Of a stretch of DNA of 52,976 nt, positions 35,225 to 44,151 are shown one piece after another (within the stretch, counting starts at the first letter, position 1; each line of letters starts with the position of its first letter). A model generated the notes under the pieces. That model saw nothing but the letters and a program-made list of their open reading frames with translations. It ran no database searches and was not told where the DNA came from. Source of the stretch: Flavobacteriaceae bacterium (GTDB lineage: Bacteria > Bacteroidota > Bacteroidia > Flavobacteriales > Flavobacteriaceae); assembly GCA_024743095.1 (NCBI GenBank), contig JANSXF010000028.1:1-52976 (forward strand), in the 5' to 3' direction. The translations under genes and the position numbers were made by a program.

Positions 35225-36016
35225 ATGAAAATTGAACCTTTGGAACAGGAGCTCCAACCACTTCGCGAACAACTCAACAACCATCCGTTGTACGCTCAAC
35301 TGGAATCAATGGATGATATCAAAACATTCATGGAGAGCCATGTGTACGCCGTTTGGGATTTTATGTCGCTTTTAAAGGCGCTCCAACAGCATCTTACTTG
35401 TGTGGGCTTGCCCTGGCACCCCCAAAAAGACACCTCTGTAGCACGTTTTATAAATGAAATCGTTTTGGAGGAAGAAAGTGATTTCAACGAAGAAGGAGAA
35501 GCTAAAAGTCATTTTGAAATGTACTTGGACGCCATGCAAGAAGTCAATGCGGATACCGGGAAAGTACAGGCAATCATCTCATCATTTACAGATGTAAAAG
35601 ATATATCAAGTCAAATTGGGGCAGCCGAACTCAATCGGGCGGAAAAGCGCTTTTTACAGTTCACTTTTGATGTCATCAACACCCAAGAGCCACATATTAT
35701 CGCCGCAGCGTTCACCTTTGGCCGTGAGGATTTGATTCCCGATATGTTCTTGGGCATCATTGAGCAATCCGGGGAAAATGGGCCGAGTAGCTATAGGAAG
35801 TTGGAATACTACCTTAAACGGCACATCGAATTGGACGGTGACCAGCACGGTCCCCTTGCCTTGGGCATGATCAAGGCCCTGTGCGGTTCCGATGCGCAAA
35901 AATGGAAGGATGTTCTGCAATACGGCAAACAGGCACTTCAATATAGGATCGAGCTTTGGGACAGTATTGCCGAAAAACTACAAGAGAAGAAAGGTAATTT
36001 GATCAATGCGTTGTAG
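35225..36016 (+). CDS. DUF3050 protein, haem-oxygenase-like fold candidate
   Basis: 263 residues, recognised as DUF3050 (HVYAVWDFMSLLKALQ near 39-54). I believe this family belongs to the haem-oxygenase-like fold group. Candidate metal ligands include His39, Glu82-84, His96 and a distinct H-x3-D-x3-H (His200, Asp204, His208) in RHIELDGDQH. This resembles the final ligand motif of haem-oxygenase-like diiron oxidases. There is no signal peptide. It is 27 bases behind hemH and 54 before a MATE gene. Substrate unknown. Confidence 0.82.
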   Translation: MKIEPLEQELQPLREQLNNHPLYAQLESMDDIKTFMESHVYAVWDFMSLLKALQQHLTCVGLPWHPQKDTSVARFINEIVLEEESDFNEEGEAKSHFEMYLDAMQEVNADTGKVQAIISSFTDVKDISSQIGAAELNRAEKRFLQFTFDVINTQEPHIIAAAFTFGREDLIPDMFLGIIEQSGENGPSSYRKLEYYLKRHIELDGDQHGPLALGMIKALCGSDAQKWKDVLQYGKQALQYRIELWDSIAEKLQEKKGNLINAL

Positions 36017-36070
36017 CTTTGGCGGAGATACACCACACGTTAACCCAAAAAACGAAGAATACCCGAAGGT

Positions 36071-37447
36071 ATGGCCAAAATCACCTCTGATGAACTTGGG
36101 CAGCGACCCATTGGAAAATTACTGATCAAACAGGCCGTACCCGCATCGATAGGTATTCTGGTAATGTCGTTGAACGTTCTGGTGGACTCCATTTTTGTGG
36201 GAAACTGGATAGGTTCCATCGCCATAGCCGCCATTAATGTGGTGCTGCCCGTATCCTTTTTTATCGCTGCATTGGGAATGGCCATTGGAATCGGTGGATC
36301 TAGTATCATTTCACGTGCCCTTGGAGCGGGAAACCGGGAAAAGGCACTGAAAACCTTCGGAAACCAGATCACATTGACACTGGTGGTCACCGTTACCATG
36401 GTGGCCTTGGGGCTTTACTATGTGGAGAGCTTGATTCCGGCTTTTGGAGGCAAAGGCGCTATTTTTGGACCGGCAAAAATTTACTATACCATCATTTTGT
36501 ACGGGGTTCCTTTCTTGGCCCTCTGTATGATGGGCAACTCCGTAATCCGTGCCGAAGGAAAGCCCCGGTTTGCCATGATCGCCATGATCATTCCCTCCAT
36601 AGGCAACCTGCTTATGGATTATGTATTTATTTATGTGTTTGATTGGGGTATGCACGGAGCAGCTTGGGCCACCACAGTGGGATATTTACTTTGCTTTCTT
36701 TATGTCCTTTACTTTTTCCTTTCTAAAAATTCAGAATTAAAGATCGATGTCTCCCATTTTGGATTGGACAGGCCCATTCTTCGTGAAATCGGTTCATTGG
36801 GGTTTGTTACTTTGGCCCGACAGGCCGTGACCAGCATTACGTATTTGCTGATGAACAATATATTGTTCAATTTGGGAGGAGAGGCCATGGTAGCGGTTTA
36901 TGCCATAATAGGCAGAATGTTGATGTTTGCCCTTTTTCCCGTTTTTGGGGTCACGCAGGGATTTTTGCCCATCGCCGGGTACAATTATGGAGCACTGAAA
37001 TATGACCGGGTAAAGGAATCTATCTACACTGCGATTAAATATGCGGCCTTGGTCGCAACCCTTGTTTTTGTGGTACTGATGGTTTTTCCTTCGGAAATAG
37101 CCTCCTTGTTCTTGAGCAATCGCCCCGAGTTGTCACCCGAAGAGATAAAGACCAATAACTTTGTCCTGCAGCACACCCCTTTGGCCATGCGCTTGGTGTT
37201 TGCCGCCACTCCGATTATCGCCATACAGTTGATCGGGGCAGCTTATTTTCAGGCCATTGGCAAAGCCATTCCTGCCCTATTGTTGACCTTGACCCGTCAA
37301 GGGTTCTTTTTTATCCCTTTGATCTTGATACTTCCCAACTTTATGGGAGAGATAGGGGTATGGGTTTCATTTTGTATCGCCGATGTGCTTTCGACCATTG
37401 TAACAGGTTTTTTTCTTCAAAAGGAAATTAAATCCGAATTGTCCTAG
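36071..37447 (+). CDS. MATE family multidrug/toxin exporter
   Basis: 458 residues, 12 hydrophobic helices, in two MATE repeats (LIKQAVPASIGILVMSLNVL then VDSIFVG in the first, EIGSLGFVTLARQAVTSI in the second). The conserved helix ending GVTQGFLPIAGYNYGA is present. Members export cationic compounds or flavin-type molecules in exchange for Na+ or H+. The ATG at 36071 is preceded by GAAGGT. Proximity to hemH and DUF3050 is suggestive only. Confidence 0.92.
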   Translation: MAKITSDELGQRPIGKLLIKQAVPASIGILVMSLNVLVDSIFVGNWIGSIAIAAINVVLPVSFFIAALGMAIGIGGSSIISRALGAGNREKALKTFGNQITLTLVVTVTMVALGLYYVESLIPAFGGKGAIFGPAKIYYTIILYGVPFLALCMMGNSVIRAEGKPRFAMIAMIIPSIGNLLMDYVFIYVFDWGMHGAAWATTVGYLLCFLYVLYFFLSKNSELKIDVSHFGLDRPILREIGSLGFVTLARQAVTSITYLLMNNILFNLGGEAMVAVYAIIGRMLMFALFPVFGVTQGFLPIAGYNYGALKYDRVKESIYTAIKYAALVATLVFVVLMVFPSEIASLFLSNRPELSPEEIKTNNFVLQHTPLAMRLVFAATPIIAIQLIGAAYFQAIGKAIPALLLTLTRQGFFFIPLILILPNFMGEIGVWVSFCIADVLSTIVTGFFLQKEIKSELS

Positions 37448-37499
37448 GTACCACTTTTTGATTTATAATGTTTAATTTGGGGAGCTTAACCAAATACAC

Positions 37500-38600
37500 A
37501 TGAAAAAAAACATGCTAGTGGGCATAGCTGCTGTTTTAGCAATGGCTTGTGCCGAAAAACCTGAAGAAAAACCCATGTACACCCTATTTGTCGGGACCTA
37601 TACCGATGGCGATAGCGAGGGCATCTACACCTACACCTTTGATGCCGATACTGGAGAACTTTCCAACCAAAGATTGGCTGCAAAGCTGACAAATCCATCC
37701 TATTTGGCCATTTCGGGGGATAAAAAAAACCTATATGCCGTTCAGGAAACCGCCGATTTTGATAGTTTGGGCGGAGGTGTCACTGCCTTTGGTCTGAACA
37801 AGGATGTTTTGGAACTTCAGAACAGTATGGGGACCCAAGGAGCGCATCCCTGCCATGTTTCGCTTTCGGGGGACGGACATTTGGCCGTTGCCAACTATAC
37901 CGGTGGCAATGTTTCGATATTTTCCCTGAACGATGATGGCTCCCTGGCCGAAAATCCGCAGGTGATCGACCATAAGGCATTGGATTCTGTAAAAACCTCG
38001 CATGCCCACATGGCACAGTTCAATAGAGATGGATTGACCGTTACCGATTTAGGGCTGGATGCTGTAAAAAGATACAAAAACCACAATGGTAGGTTCGTGC
38101 CAGGGGAACAAAACACCATCCCCTTTGAAGATGGTGCGGGCCCACGCCATTTTACCTTTGGCGGCAATGGGAAAACATTGTACGTCATCAATGAACTGAA
38201 CAGTACCATTTCTGTTTTTGAAAGGGTTGGGAACGGAAATTATCAGGAAGTTCAAGTGGTTCCGACATTGGATAAAGATTACCAGGGCAAAAATGCCTGT
38301 GCAGACCTTCATTTATCTCCGGACGGCAGATTTTTGTACGGTTCCAATCGTGGGGAAAACACCATTGTGATTTTTGCCGTTGATGGAGACTCGGGTGAAT
38401 TGGAATTGGTGGGAAGAGAATCGGTTCATGGGGATTGGCCCAGAAATTTTTCCATGGATCCCAAGGGCGAGTTCTTGCTGGTGGCCAATAAAAAGACAAG
38501 CAATATTGTGGTTTTTAAAAGGGATGCAGAAAACGGAACCCTGAGCTTTTTAAATCAGACCGAACACCCCAGCCCTGTTTGTTTGGTGTTTTTGGATTGA
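37500..38600 (+). CDS. Lactonase-family lipoprotein (6-phosphogluconolactonase-like propeller)
   Basis: 366 residues. Signal with lipobox LAMAC, lipidated Cys17, then a seven-bladed YVTN/Pgl-type propeller: TLFVGTYTDGDSEGIYTY, YLAISGDKKNLYAV, HVSLSGDGHLAVANYTGG, HLSPDGRFLYGSNRGENTI, NFSMDPKGEFLLVANKKTS. Homologues hydrolyse sugar lactones in the cytosol or periplasm. Lipid anchoring suggests a periplasmic or surface role here. Its stop codon abuts the stop of the convergent zinc-ribbon gene with no gap. Confidence 0.9.
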   Translation: MKKNMLVGIAAVLAMACAEKPEEKPMYTLFVGTYTDGDSEGIYTYTFDADTGELSNQRLAAKLTNPSYLAISGDKKNLYAVQETADFDSLGGGVTAFGLNKDVLELQNSMGTQGAHPCHVSLSGDGHLAVANYTGGNVSIFSLNDDGSLAENPQVIDHKALDSVKTSHAHMAQFNRDGLTVTDLGLDAVKRYKNHNGRFVPGEQNTIPFEDGAGPRHFTFGGNGKTLYVINELNSTISVFERVGNGNYQEVQVVPTLDKDYQGKNACADLHLSPDGRFLYGSNRGENTIVIFAVDGDSGELELVGRESVHGDWPRNFSMDPKGEFLLVANKKTSNIVVFKRDAENGTLSFLNQTEHPSPVCLVFLD

Positions 38601-39695
38601 TTATTTCTTGGATAAAAAAACAATCACTCCGATAACCGCCAACACGGCCAGAACAGTAAAGAAGATTTTCCAAAAACTATAAGGTCGTGTGCCCGAAATT
38701 TGCCCGTTTTCCCCATTGATAAAAAAGTTGTACTCCCTGCCATTGTAACGGTAGGCGCTTACATAGACGGGCAATAGTATGTGCTTAAAGGTTTCTTGGG
38801 CAAGCTGCATGTCCATTGAGGTAACCCGTTGGGTGTCGCCGCCAATATCGCGTCGGCACCAAGTATCGGCTATCCCTCTGGCCACTTCTTTGGAATGCAA
38901 ATGCCCATCTTTTAATGGTATGGTATATTTTTCCGTGACGAACCCCGACAAAAAACCACTATCAAAAGGTTGTAGCTTCTTTAAATCCCAAAAAGCGATT
39001 TTTCCCGGGACCCGACCTGTTTTTTGGTGCGAGGCCTTGATCAGTGTATCGTCCACAAAGCCTGACACCTGTCCGGATGCTGGGTACCATCTGGTTTTCC
39101 TAACTTGTTGGGTCACCATTTTTCCCTTTGAATTTCGGACCCTTCGGGTCTGGTAATAGTATTCGCCGCGTTGACCTGTGTAGGAGGCGTACAATTGTGC
39201 ATCAAAAGTCCAATAGGGCAAATACAGTCCTTTGGTAAACTGAGGGTCAAGAGATGCTTTTTTTAAGTTGTTGGGTGCAAACCATAGCCGTTCAACCCAA
39301 TTTTTAAAAATGGTAAAAGATCGTTTTTTGTCAATTTGGAAAGGTAAAACGGCACCGGGCAAGATCCACTTTTCTTTGTAGGCATCCTCTATTACCAAAG
39401 GTTGTCCGCAATACACACAATGCAGCGATTTGTAATTTTCTTCGACATGTTGGTCGGCCCCGCAATTTTTGCAGTGTAACATCGAGATTTCCTCGCTGTG
39501 CTTTTGGGAACCCATTTCCTCAAGGAACGGGTACAGCTCCAATTCCTTGAACCCGTTTTCATCTACGGAAATCGTCTCCTGGTGCCCACAATATTCGCAA
39601 CTTATATTTGTGGTGCCGGGCTTATATTTAAGCTCCGCCCCGCAATTGGCACAGGCTTTTTTGAGTTCGGTCTTTTGGATGTTCTGTTGTTCCAA
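38601..39695 (-). CDS. Zinc-ribbon membrane protein, YdjG-like
   Basis: 364 residues from a TTG start (39693-39695). Two zinc ribbons lie near the N-terminus (CANCGAEL with CEYCGHQE; CKNCGADQ with CVYCGQPL), the middle is unassigned (LWFAPNNLKKA, LYLPYWTFDAQLYASY), and one hydrophobic helix ends the protein (KIFFTVLAVLAVIGVIVFLS). It resembles Bacillus subtilis YdjG, often misnamed a PriA-like helicase. The TTG is needed because the first ribbon begins at Cys15. It is 120 bases behind the SPFH gene. The pair is probably a membrane-associated module. Confidence 0.78.
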   Translation of the reverse strand: MEQQNIQKTELKKACANCGAELKYKPGTTNISCEYCGHQETISVDENGFKELELYPFLEEMGSQKHSEEISMLHCKNCGADQHVEENYKSLHCVYCGQPLVIEDAYKEKWILPGAVLPFQIDKKRSFTIFKNWVERLWFAPNNLKKASLDPQFTKGLYLPYWTFDAQLYASYTGQRGEYYYQTRRVRNSKGKMVTQQVRKTRWYPASGQVSGFVDDTLIKASHQKTGRVPGKIAFWDLKKLQPFDSGFLSGFVTEKYTIPLKDGHLHSKEVARGIADTWCRRDIGGDTQRVTSMDMQLAQETFKHILLPVYVSAYRYNGREYNFFINGENGQISGTRPYSFWKIFFTVLAVLAVIGVIVFLSKK

Positions 39696-39815
39696 TGGCT
39701 TTTGTCATTCTGGGTGAAACGAAGAACCCCACCCATATACTATTAAAAAATGAAAGATGTCCCATCTGTTTCTTGACCTTGCTCGAAACGATGGTTCCGC
39801 ATAAGGGGATTTAAA

Positions 39816-40955
39816 TTACTCTGCTGGCAATGGCGGAGGCATACTGCCCCCCAAGAACGATTTTAATTCCTCAACCTCTTTCAATGCCGTCCAAGCGGAC
39901 ATGCCCTGTTTCCATACCAAACTATCACGGTTAATGTTCCGAGAGGCAAATAGTGCCTGCATTTGCTCAAAGTTTACAGGTCCGTGTTGAACACCATTTG
40001 ATGCATAATAATACATGGCCTGTGCAGGCATTGGCGGAGGTACGGCCCCTGCTGTGGGTTGGGCAGCTTGTTGAGGAGCGGCTTGTAGGTTGCCGCCCAT
40101 CATACCGCCCATTTGTTGGGCCAGTACAAATCCCATTCCCATGCCCATTCCGGCACCAGCGGTTCCGCCTTCGTTTTGGGCGGCGGCCTCGATGGCCTTG
40201 GCTGTCTTGAATTTGGTCAATTTGTCCAAGTCCAATTTATCGATACGGCTGTATTCGAAGATTTCTTTCTTGAGGTCTTCGGGCATGGAGACGTTCTCGA
40301 TGTAGAATTTCTCCAAAGAGATGCCAACGCTTTCAAACTCGGGCGACATTACCTCGCGGCAGGTATCCGAAAGTTCGGTAGTGTTGGCCGCATACAGCTC
40401 AATGGGCAGATTGGCTTGGCCCACGGTGTTTGTGAACCGTGTGGCAATCAAACTTTTCAAGTGTTCGTTGATCTCAAAATTGGTAAAATTGCTATCGGTA
40501 CCGACAATATCTTTAATAAACTTCCCTGCATCCGAAATTTTAAAGGCGTATGTTCCAAAGGCTCTTATCTCTACCAGGCCAAATCGGTCGTCACTAAGGG
40601 TAATAGGACTTTTGGTGCCCCATTTTTCATCGGTGAACAGATGGGTGTTCACAAAATACACCTCAGCTTTAAATGGCGAGTTGAAACCATATTTCCATCC
40701 TTTCAACGTGGCCAAAATCGGCAAGTTTTGCGTAGTAAGGTCGTAGGTTCCCGGACTGAACACATCGGCCAACTGTCCTTCATTGATAAAAACGGCGGTC
40801 TGTCCCTCGCGGACAATCAGTTTTGCTCCGTTCTTTATTTCATTTTGATAGCGCTCGAACCGGTGTGCAATGGTGTCGTCCGTATAGTCCAGCCATTCAA
40901 CAATGTCGATAAACTCGTTGCTGAGCTTTTCCTTTATTCTTCCAAAAATATCCAT
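39816..40955 (-). CDS. SPFH-domain protein with C-terminal GYF-like domain, YdjI-like
   Basis: 379 residues. SPFH/virion-core-like domain at about 35-260 (LIVREGQTAVFINEGQLADVFSPG region), a Gly/Met/Ala/Pro linker (262-312) and a GYF_2/DUF4339 domain at 315-365 (YYYASNGVQHGP then QMQALFASRN and VWKQGMSAW). B. subtilis YdjI lies in the pspA-ydjGHI operon, where it works with a zinc-ribbon YdjG. Here only those two partners occur and no PspA is seen. Probably a membrane-surface scaffold. Confidence 0.83.
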   Translation of the reverse strand: MDIFGRIKEKLSNEFIDIVEWLDYTDDTIAHRFERYQNEIKNGAKLIVREGQTAVFINEGQLADVFSPGTYDLTTQNLPILATLKGWKYGFNSPFKAEVYFVNTHLFTDEKWGTKSPITLSDDRFGLVEIRAFGTYAFKISDAGKFIKDIVGTDSNFTNFEINEHLKSLIATRFTNTVGQANLPIELYAANTTELSDTCREVMSPEFESVGISLEKFYIENVSMPEDLKKEIFEYSRIDKLDLDKLTKFKTAKAIEAAAQNEGGTAGAGMGMGMGFVLAQQMGGMMGGNLQAAPQQAAQPTAGAVPPPMPAQAMYYYASNGVQHGPVNFEQMQALFASRNINRDSLVWKQGMSAWTALKEVEELKSFLGGSMPPPLPAE

Positions 40956-41058
40956 GGTAGTGCTTTTAGTTTATTTGATGCTTAATTTATTAAAAAAGAA
41001 GATTACTTCCGTTAGATTAGTGTGAAATGCTTCAGGATTGTTACAGTTGGAAAAATAA

Positions 41059-42186
41059 TCAGTCGATTTTGCCTGCTTCCCCCAACAGGGCCAACACTTT
41101 TTCCTTTGGAAGTGCCTCGATCTTATGTCCATCCCGGCCAACCATGGTCTCTCCGGCAAAAAGGGAATTTAGAATGGCTTCCTCGGTCGCTTCGATAGTT
41201 GCCAGAAATAAAGGGGTCATTGCATCGTTCCTTAAAGTGGGAACGGTCTGGAGAGGACCATCACTTTGATAGGGTATTCGACAAGCCTCTGCCGTAGAAA
41301 CGGCGATTACATAATCCCCACTGCCATTACTGGCAATGCCCCCGGTACGAGAGAGGCCCAGCATGGCCCGTTTGGCCAAACGTTCCAAACTTCTGGAATC
41401 CAACGGGGCATCGGTAAGCACGACGATCATGCAGGAACCATCTGGGGAATATTTGAAACTATTGGAATAATGGCCCAATTTTTTGCCCACTTCCACACCG
41501 GCCACTTGCAAGACACCGCCAAAATTGGTCTGTACCAGCACCCCTACGGTATAACCTCCCGATTTTTTGGGCAATACCCTCGATGATGTTCCGATACCGC
41601 CCTTGAAACCGAAACAAATGGTTCCAGTGCCCGCACCCACATTGCCTTCGGTTACGGGGCCGGATTTTGCATTTGAAATAGCTTGGAGCACGTGTTGTTC
41701 CGAGATATGGCGGCCACGGATATCGTTAAGGTAGCCATCGTTGGTTTCCCCGACCACGGCATTTACGGACCGCACGCTTTCGTTTTCAGGTTGATCTAAA
41801 GTGTATCCGATAACAGCATTTACCGCCAAGGGGACACTCAATGTGTTGGTCAGGATGATCGGGGTTTCCAGATTGCCCAGCTCCTTTACCTGGGTATACC
41901 CGGCAAGTTTGCCAAAGCCATTGCCTATGTATATGGCCGCCGGCACCTTTTCCTGAAAAATATTGCCGGAATGTGGCAAAATGGAGGTGACACCCGTACG
42001 TATATTGTTTCCTTCCCTTAATGTGAAATGACCGACCTTGACCCCGGGCACATCGGTAATGGTGTTGAGTTTTCCAGGTTGGAGCACACCAATTTCAACA
42101 TTGTGGTCCCTAAGTCTGTTTTGTGAAACCAGCAATACCGGGAACAAGAAAAAGAGTAAGCAGGAATGTTGGATCGCTCGGCCCAT
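41059..42186 (-). CDS. Exported P1-family aminopeptidase (DmpA/BapA-like)
   Basis: 375 residues with a signal peptide (HSCLLFFLFPVLLVSQ). P1 peptidases are N-terminal nucleophile enzymes that cut themselves before a Ser or similar residue. The site is Gly250-Ser251 in YSPDGSCMIVVLTDAPLD, almost the same position as in DmpA. ITDVPGVKVGHFT starts the domain. They act on beta- or D-amino acid peptides or related amides. The gene is seven bases behind dinB-like and probably the last of a four-gene run. Confidence 0.92.
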   Translation of the reverse strand: MGRAIQHSCLLFFLFPVLLVSQNRLRDHNVEIGVLQPGKLNTITDVPGVKVGHFTLREGNNIRTGVTSILPHSGNIFQEKVPAAIYIGNGFGKLAGYTQVKELGNLETPIILTNTLSVPLAVNAVIGYTLDQPENESVRSVNAVVGETNDGYLNDIRGRHISEQHVLQAISNAKSGPVTEGNVGAGTGTICFGFKGGIGTSSRVLPKKSGGYTVGVLVQTNFGGVLQVAGVEVGKKLGHYSNSFKYSPDGSCMIVVLTDAPLDSRSLERLAKRAMLGLSRTGGIASNGSGDYVIAVSTAEACRIPYQSDGPLQTVPTLRNDAMTPLFLATIEATEEAILNSLFAGETMVGRDGHKIEALPKEKVLALLGEAGKID

Positions 42187-42193
42187 AGATGAT

Positions 42194-42700
42194 TCATTGG
42201 TTTTTCAATACACTTACTGTAACCAACAACTGCCCTACGTGGCGTTGGCTATGTTCCGCAGCATGAAAAAGTAATCCGATCATGGTGGTGGGCAGTTTTT
42301 TTCTTCCCACAAATCGTTGGTCCGTAAGGGTCGTTTCAGGGATCGTTTTAAAATAGTCCAAAGCTTGGTCCACCTTTGTCTGAAAATCTGCTGTCAATTC
42401 TTGGGATGATGGGGCATTTTCACCATTTGTCTCGTTTTTTAAGTATTGGAATTGAGCATCTGTCAAGGTTTCTTCCTTGGCATAGGTCAGTAATCGATCT
42501 AACACGCCCGTCAAATGTCTCAAGTGAAACCCGACAGAGGCCCTGTCAAAGGGTTTTTCCCAAAGCCTATCTTCAGGAAAATCGGATACATGCACCTTCA
42601 CTTCCCGTACGGATTGTAACAGTGCATGGGCCGCAGGTTGCAACAGTGCCGGTACATCCGGTATGGGGCCACTTAGCCAATACTCTTGGGTAGATGACAT
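42194..42700 (-). CDS. DinB-family protein
   Basis: 168 residues. DinB four-helix bundle with the metal His triad: His in SVGFHLRHL and two in LLFHAAEHSQRHVGQLL. DinB-type proteins include thiol-dependent transferases and proteins of unknown function. No signal peptide. It lies between Gfo/Idh/MocA (16 bases) and the P1 peptidase (7 bases), so all three are co-transcribed. Confidence 0.88.
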   Translation of the reverse strand: MSSTQEYWLSGPIPDVPALLQPAAHALLQSVREVKVHVSDFPEDRLWEKPFDRASVGFHLRHLTGVLDRLLTYAKEETLTDAQFQYLKNETNGENAPSSQELTADFQTKVDQALDYFKTIPETTLTDQRFVGRKKLPTTMIGLLFHAAEHSQRHVGQLLVTVSVLKNQ

Positions 42701-42716
42701 AAAAAAAACTTACTTT

Positions 42717-44141
42717 TTAAAAATCCCGATAATCCCCTGCCAAATATTTATTTGCCTTTTCTTCTTGGAACTGGGCAGTCTCGGCATTCCAATGCAATGT
42801 CTCTCCGGGAAAACGACCTGCAATGGTCCCCAACAGGATGGTCTCGGTCAATCTTGCCGCATAATCAAAAGGCGCGGTCGTCTGCCCTTTGCCCAAACAG
42901 GCATCTACAAACTGATGGTAGTGCTTTGGCCCTTCGGTAGCATAATTCCGGATAGGTTCCCCCAAATTGTGCTCTTGGGAAACTTTGGCGATTTCCTTGG
43001 AGATGTCCACATATTTGCCACGAACAATCTTTTTAGGTAACTGCATAAAGTGGGGCAACAATAATCGTCCTTTCGTCCCTACGAACATAGCCCCTTGTTC
43101 TGGCAATTCGTTTTCGCCAGCTACCCCTGCATCCAAGGAAATATTGGTTTCGCTTCCTTTCTTGGAGGTATCTTTATCTTTTTTCATTTCCATACCCGGC
43201 AACAAAAGGTCTTCGTGCATTTCTGGTGCTCCGGGGCCATCATACCAAACCCATTTTAGGGATTTTCCGGTGTATTCGGTTCCTGGAAACTCGTAGGTTA
43301 CGGTATTTTTTTCTGGAAAACCAAATCCGTTGGTCGGTCTACACTCGGTTTTAATGGTTCTGGGCACATCCAGATTAAGGGCATTGTAGGGAGTGTCAAA
43401 AATATGAACCCCCATATCGCCCAAGGTACCACAGCCATAGTCCATCAATTTTCTCCAATTTCCGGGATGGTACATATCAGCTTTATAGGGACGTTGTTTT
43501 GATGTTCCCAGCCATAGGTTCCAATCCAATTGGTCCGGAACGGGGTCTTCACCTTCGGGCAATGGACCATCGTACCCCCAGTTTTTGGGGGACCAAGCAT
43601 GTACCGTATGTACTTTTCCAATGATACCGGATTGAATCAAAAGGGTGGCCAATTTGTAATCGTAAAACGAGTGGACCTGAATGCCCATTTGGGTAATCAA
43701 ACCTTTTTCGGCGGCCAATTTTTTCATTTCCCTGGATTCGGAAACGTAGTGGGTCAATGGTTTTTGACAGTACACGGGCTTGTCCATGTTCATCGCCATC
43801 AACGATGCTGGGGCGTGGGTGTGATCGGGTGTGGATACAATTACCGCATCGATTTCATCGCCCATTTCTTCCAACATGGCACGGTAATCAAAAAAGATAC
43901 GTGCGCCAGGATGCATTTTGTGGGCCGTGGATAAATTGATGGCATCCACATCACATAACGCAATGACCTCAACGGCGCTGTGGGAAGAAACCGCCTTTAA
44001 ATCCTCCATTCCCATGTTACCGACCCCAATATGGGCGGTTCTAAGTTTATCTTTTGGGAAGCCCGCCTTTAAAATGGAAGGTACCAGCATTATACCAAGC
44101 GCACCTACACTACTTTTCTTTAAAAATTCTCTTTTATTCAT
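42717..44141 (-). CDS. Gfo/Idh/MocA family oxidoreductase with export signal
   Basis: 474 residues. N-terminal KREFLKKSSVGALGIMLVPS is Tat-like, though with KR not RR. The Rossmann fold is given by AHIGVGNMGMEDL; the CQKPLTHY motif carries the catalytic Lys; and C-terminal substrate domain follows (CGTLGDMGVHIFDTPYNAL). Exported members oxidise glycosides to 3-keto forms with bound NAD. It follows a DUF1080 gene by 10 bases, a common partnership in Bacteroidota polysaccharide or glycoside pathways. Confidence 0.92.
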   Translation of the reverse strand: MNKREFLKKSSVGALGIMLVPSILKAGFPKDKLRTAHIGVGNMGMEDLKAVSSHSAVEVIALCDVDAINLSTAHKMHPGARIFFDYRAMLEEMGDEIDAVIVSTPDHTHAPASLMAMNMDKPVYCQKPLTHYVSESREMKKLAAEKGLITQMGIQVHSFYDYKLATLLIQSGIIGKVHTVHAWSPKNWGYDGPLPEGEDPVPDQLDWNLWLGTSKQRPYKADMYHPGNWRKLMDYGCGTLGDMGVHIFDTPYNALNLDVPRTIKTECRPTNGFGFPEKNTVTYEFPGTEYTGKSLKWVWYDGPGAPEMHEDLLLPGMEMKKDKDTSKKGSETNISLDAGVAGENELPEQGAMFVGTKGRLLLPHFMQLPKKIVRGKYVDISKEIAKVSQEHNLGEPIRNYATEGPKHYHQFVDACLGKGQTTAPFDYAARLTETILLGTIAGRFPGETLHWNAETAQFQEEKANKYLAGDYRDF

Positions 44142-44151
44142 GGTCTGGAGG

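Noticed and set aside
38601..39695. PriA-type primosomal helicase annotation for the zinc-ribbon protein
   Set aside because: There is no Walker motif or helicase domain; only the zinc ribbons resemble PriA.
40113..40985. 290-codon open frame on the plus strand opposite the SPFH gene
   Set aside because: Antisense shadow of a firmly recognised protein; no start context or motif.
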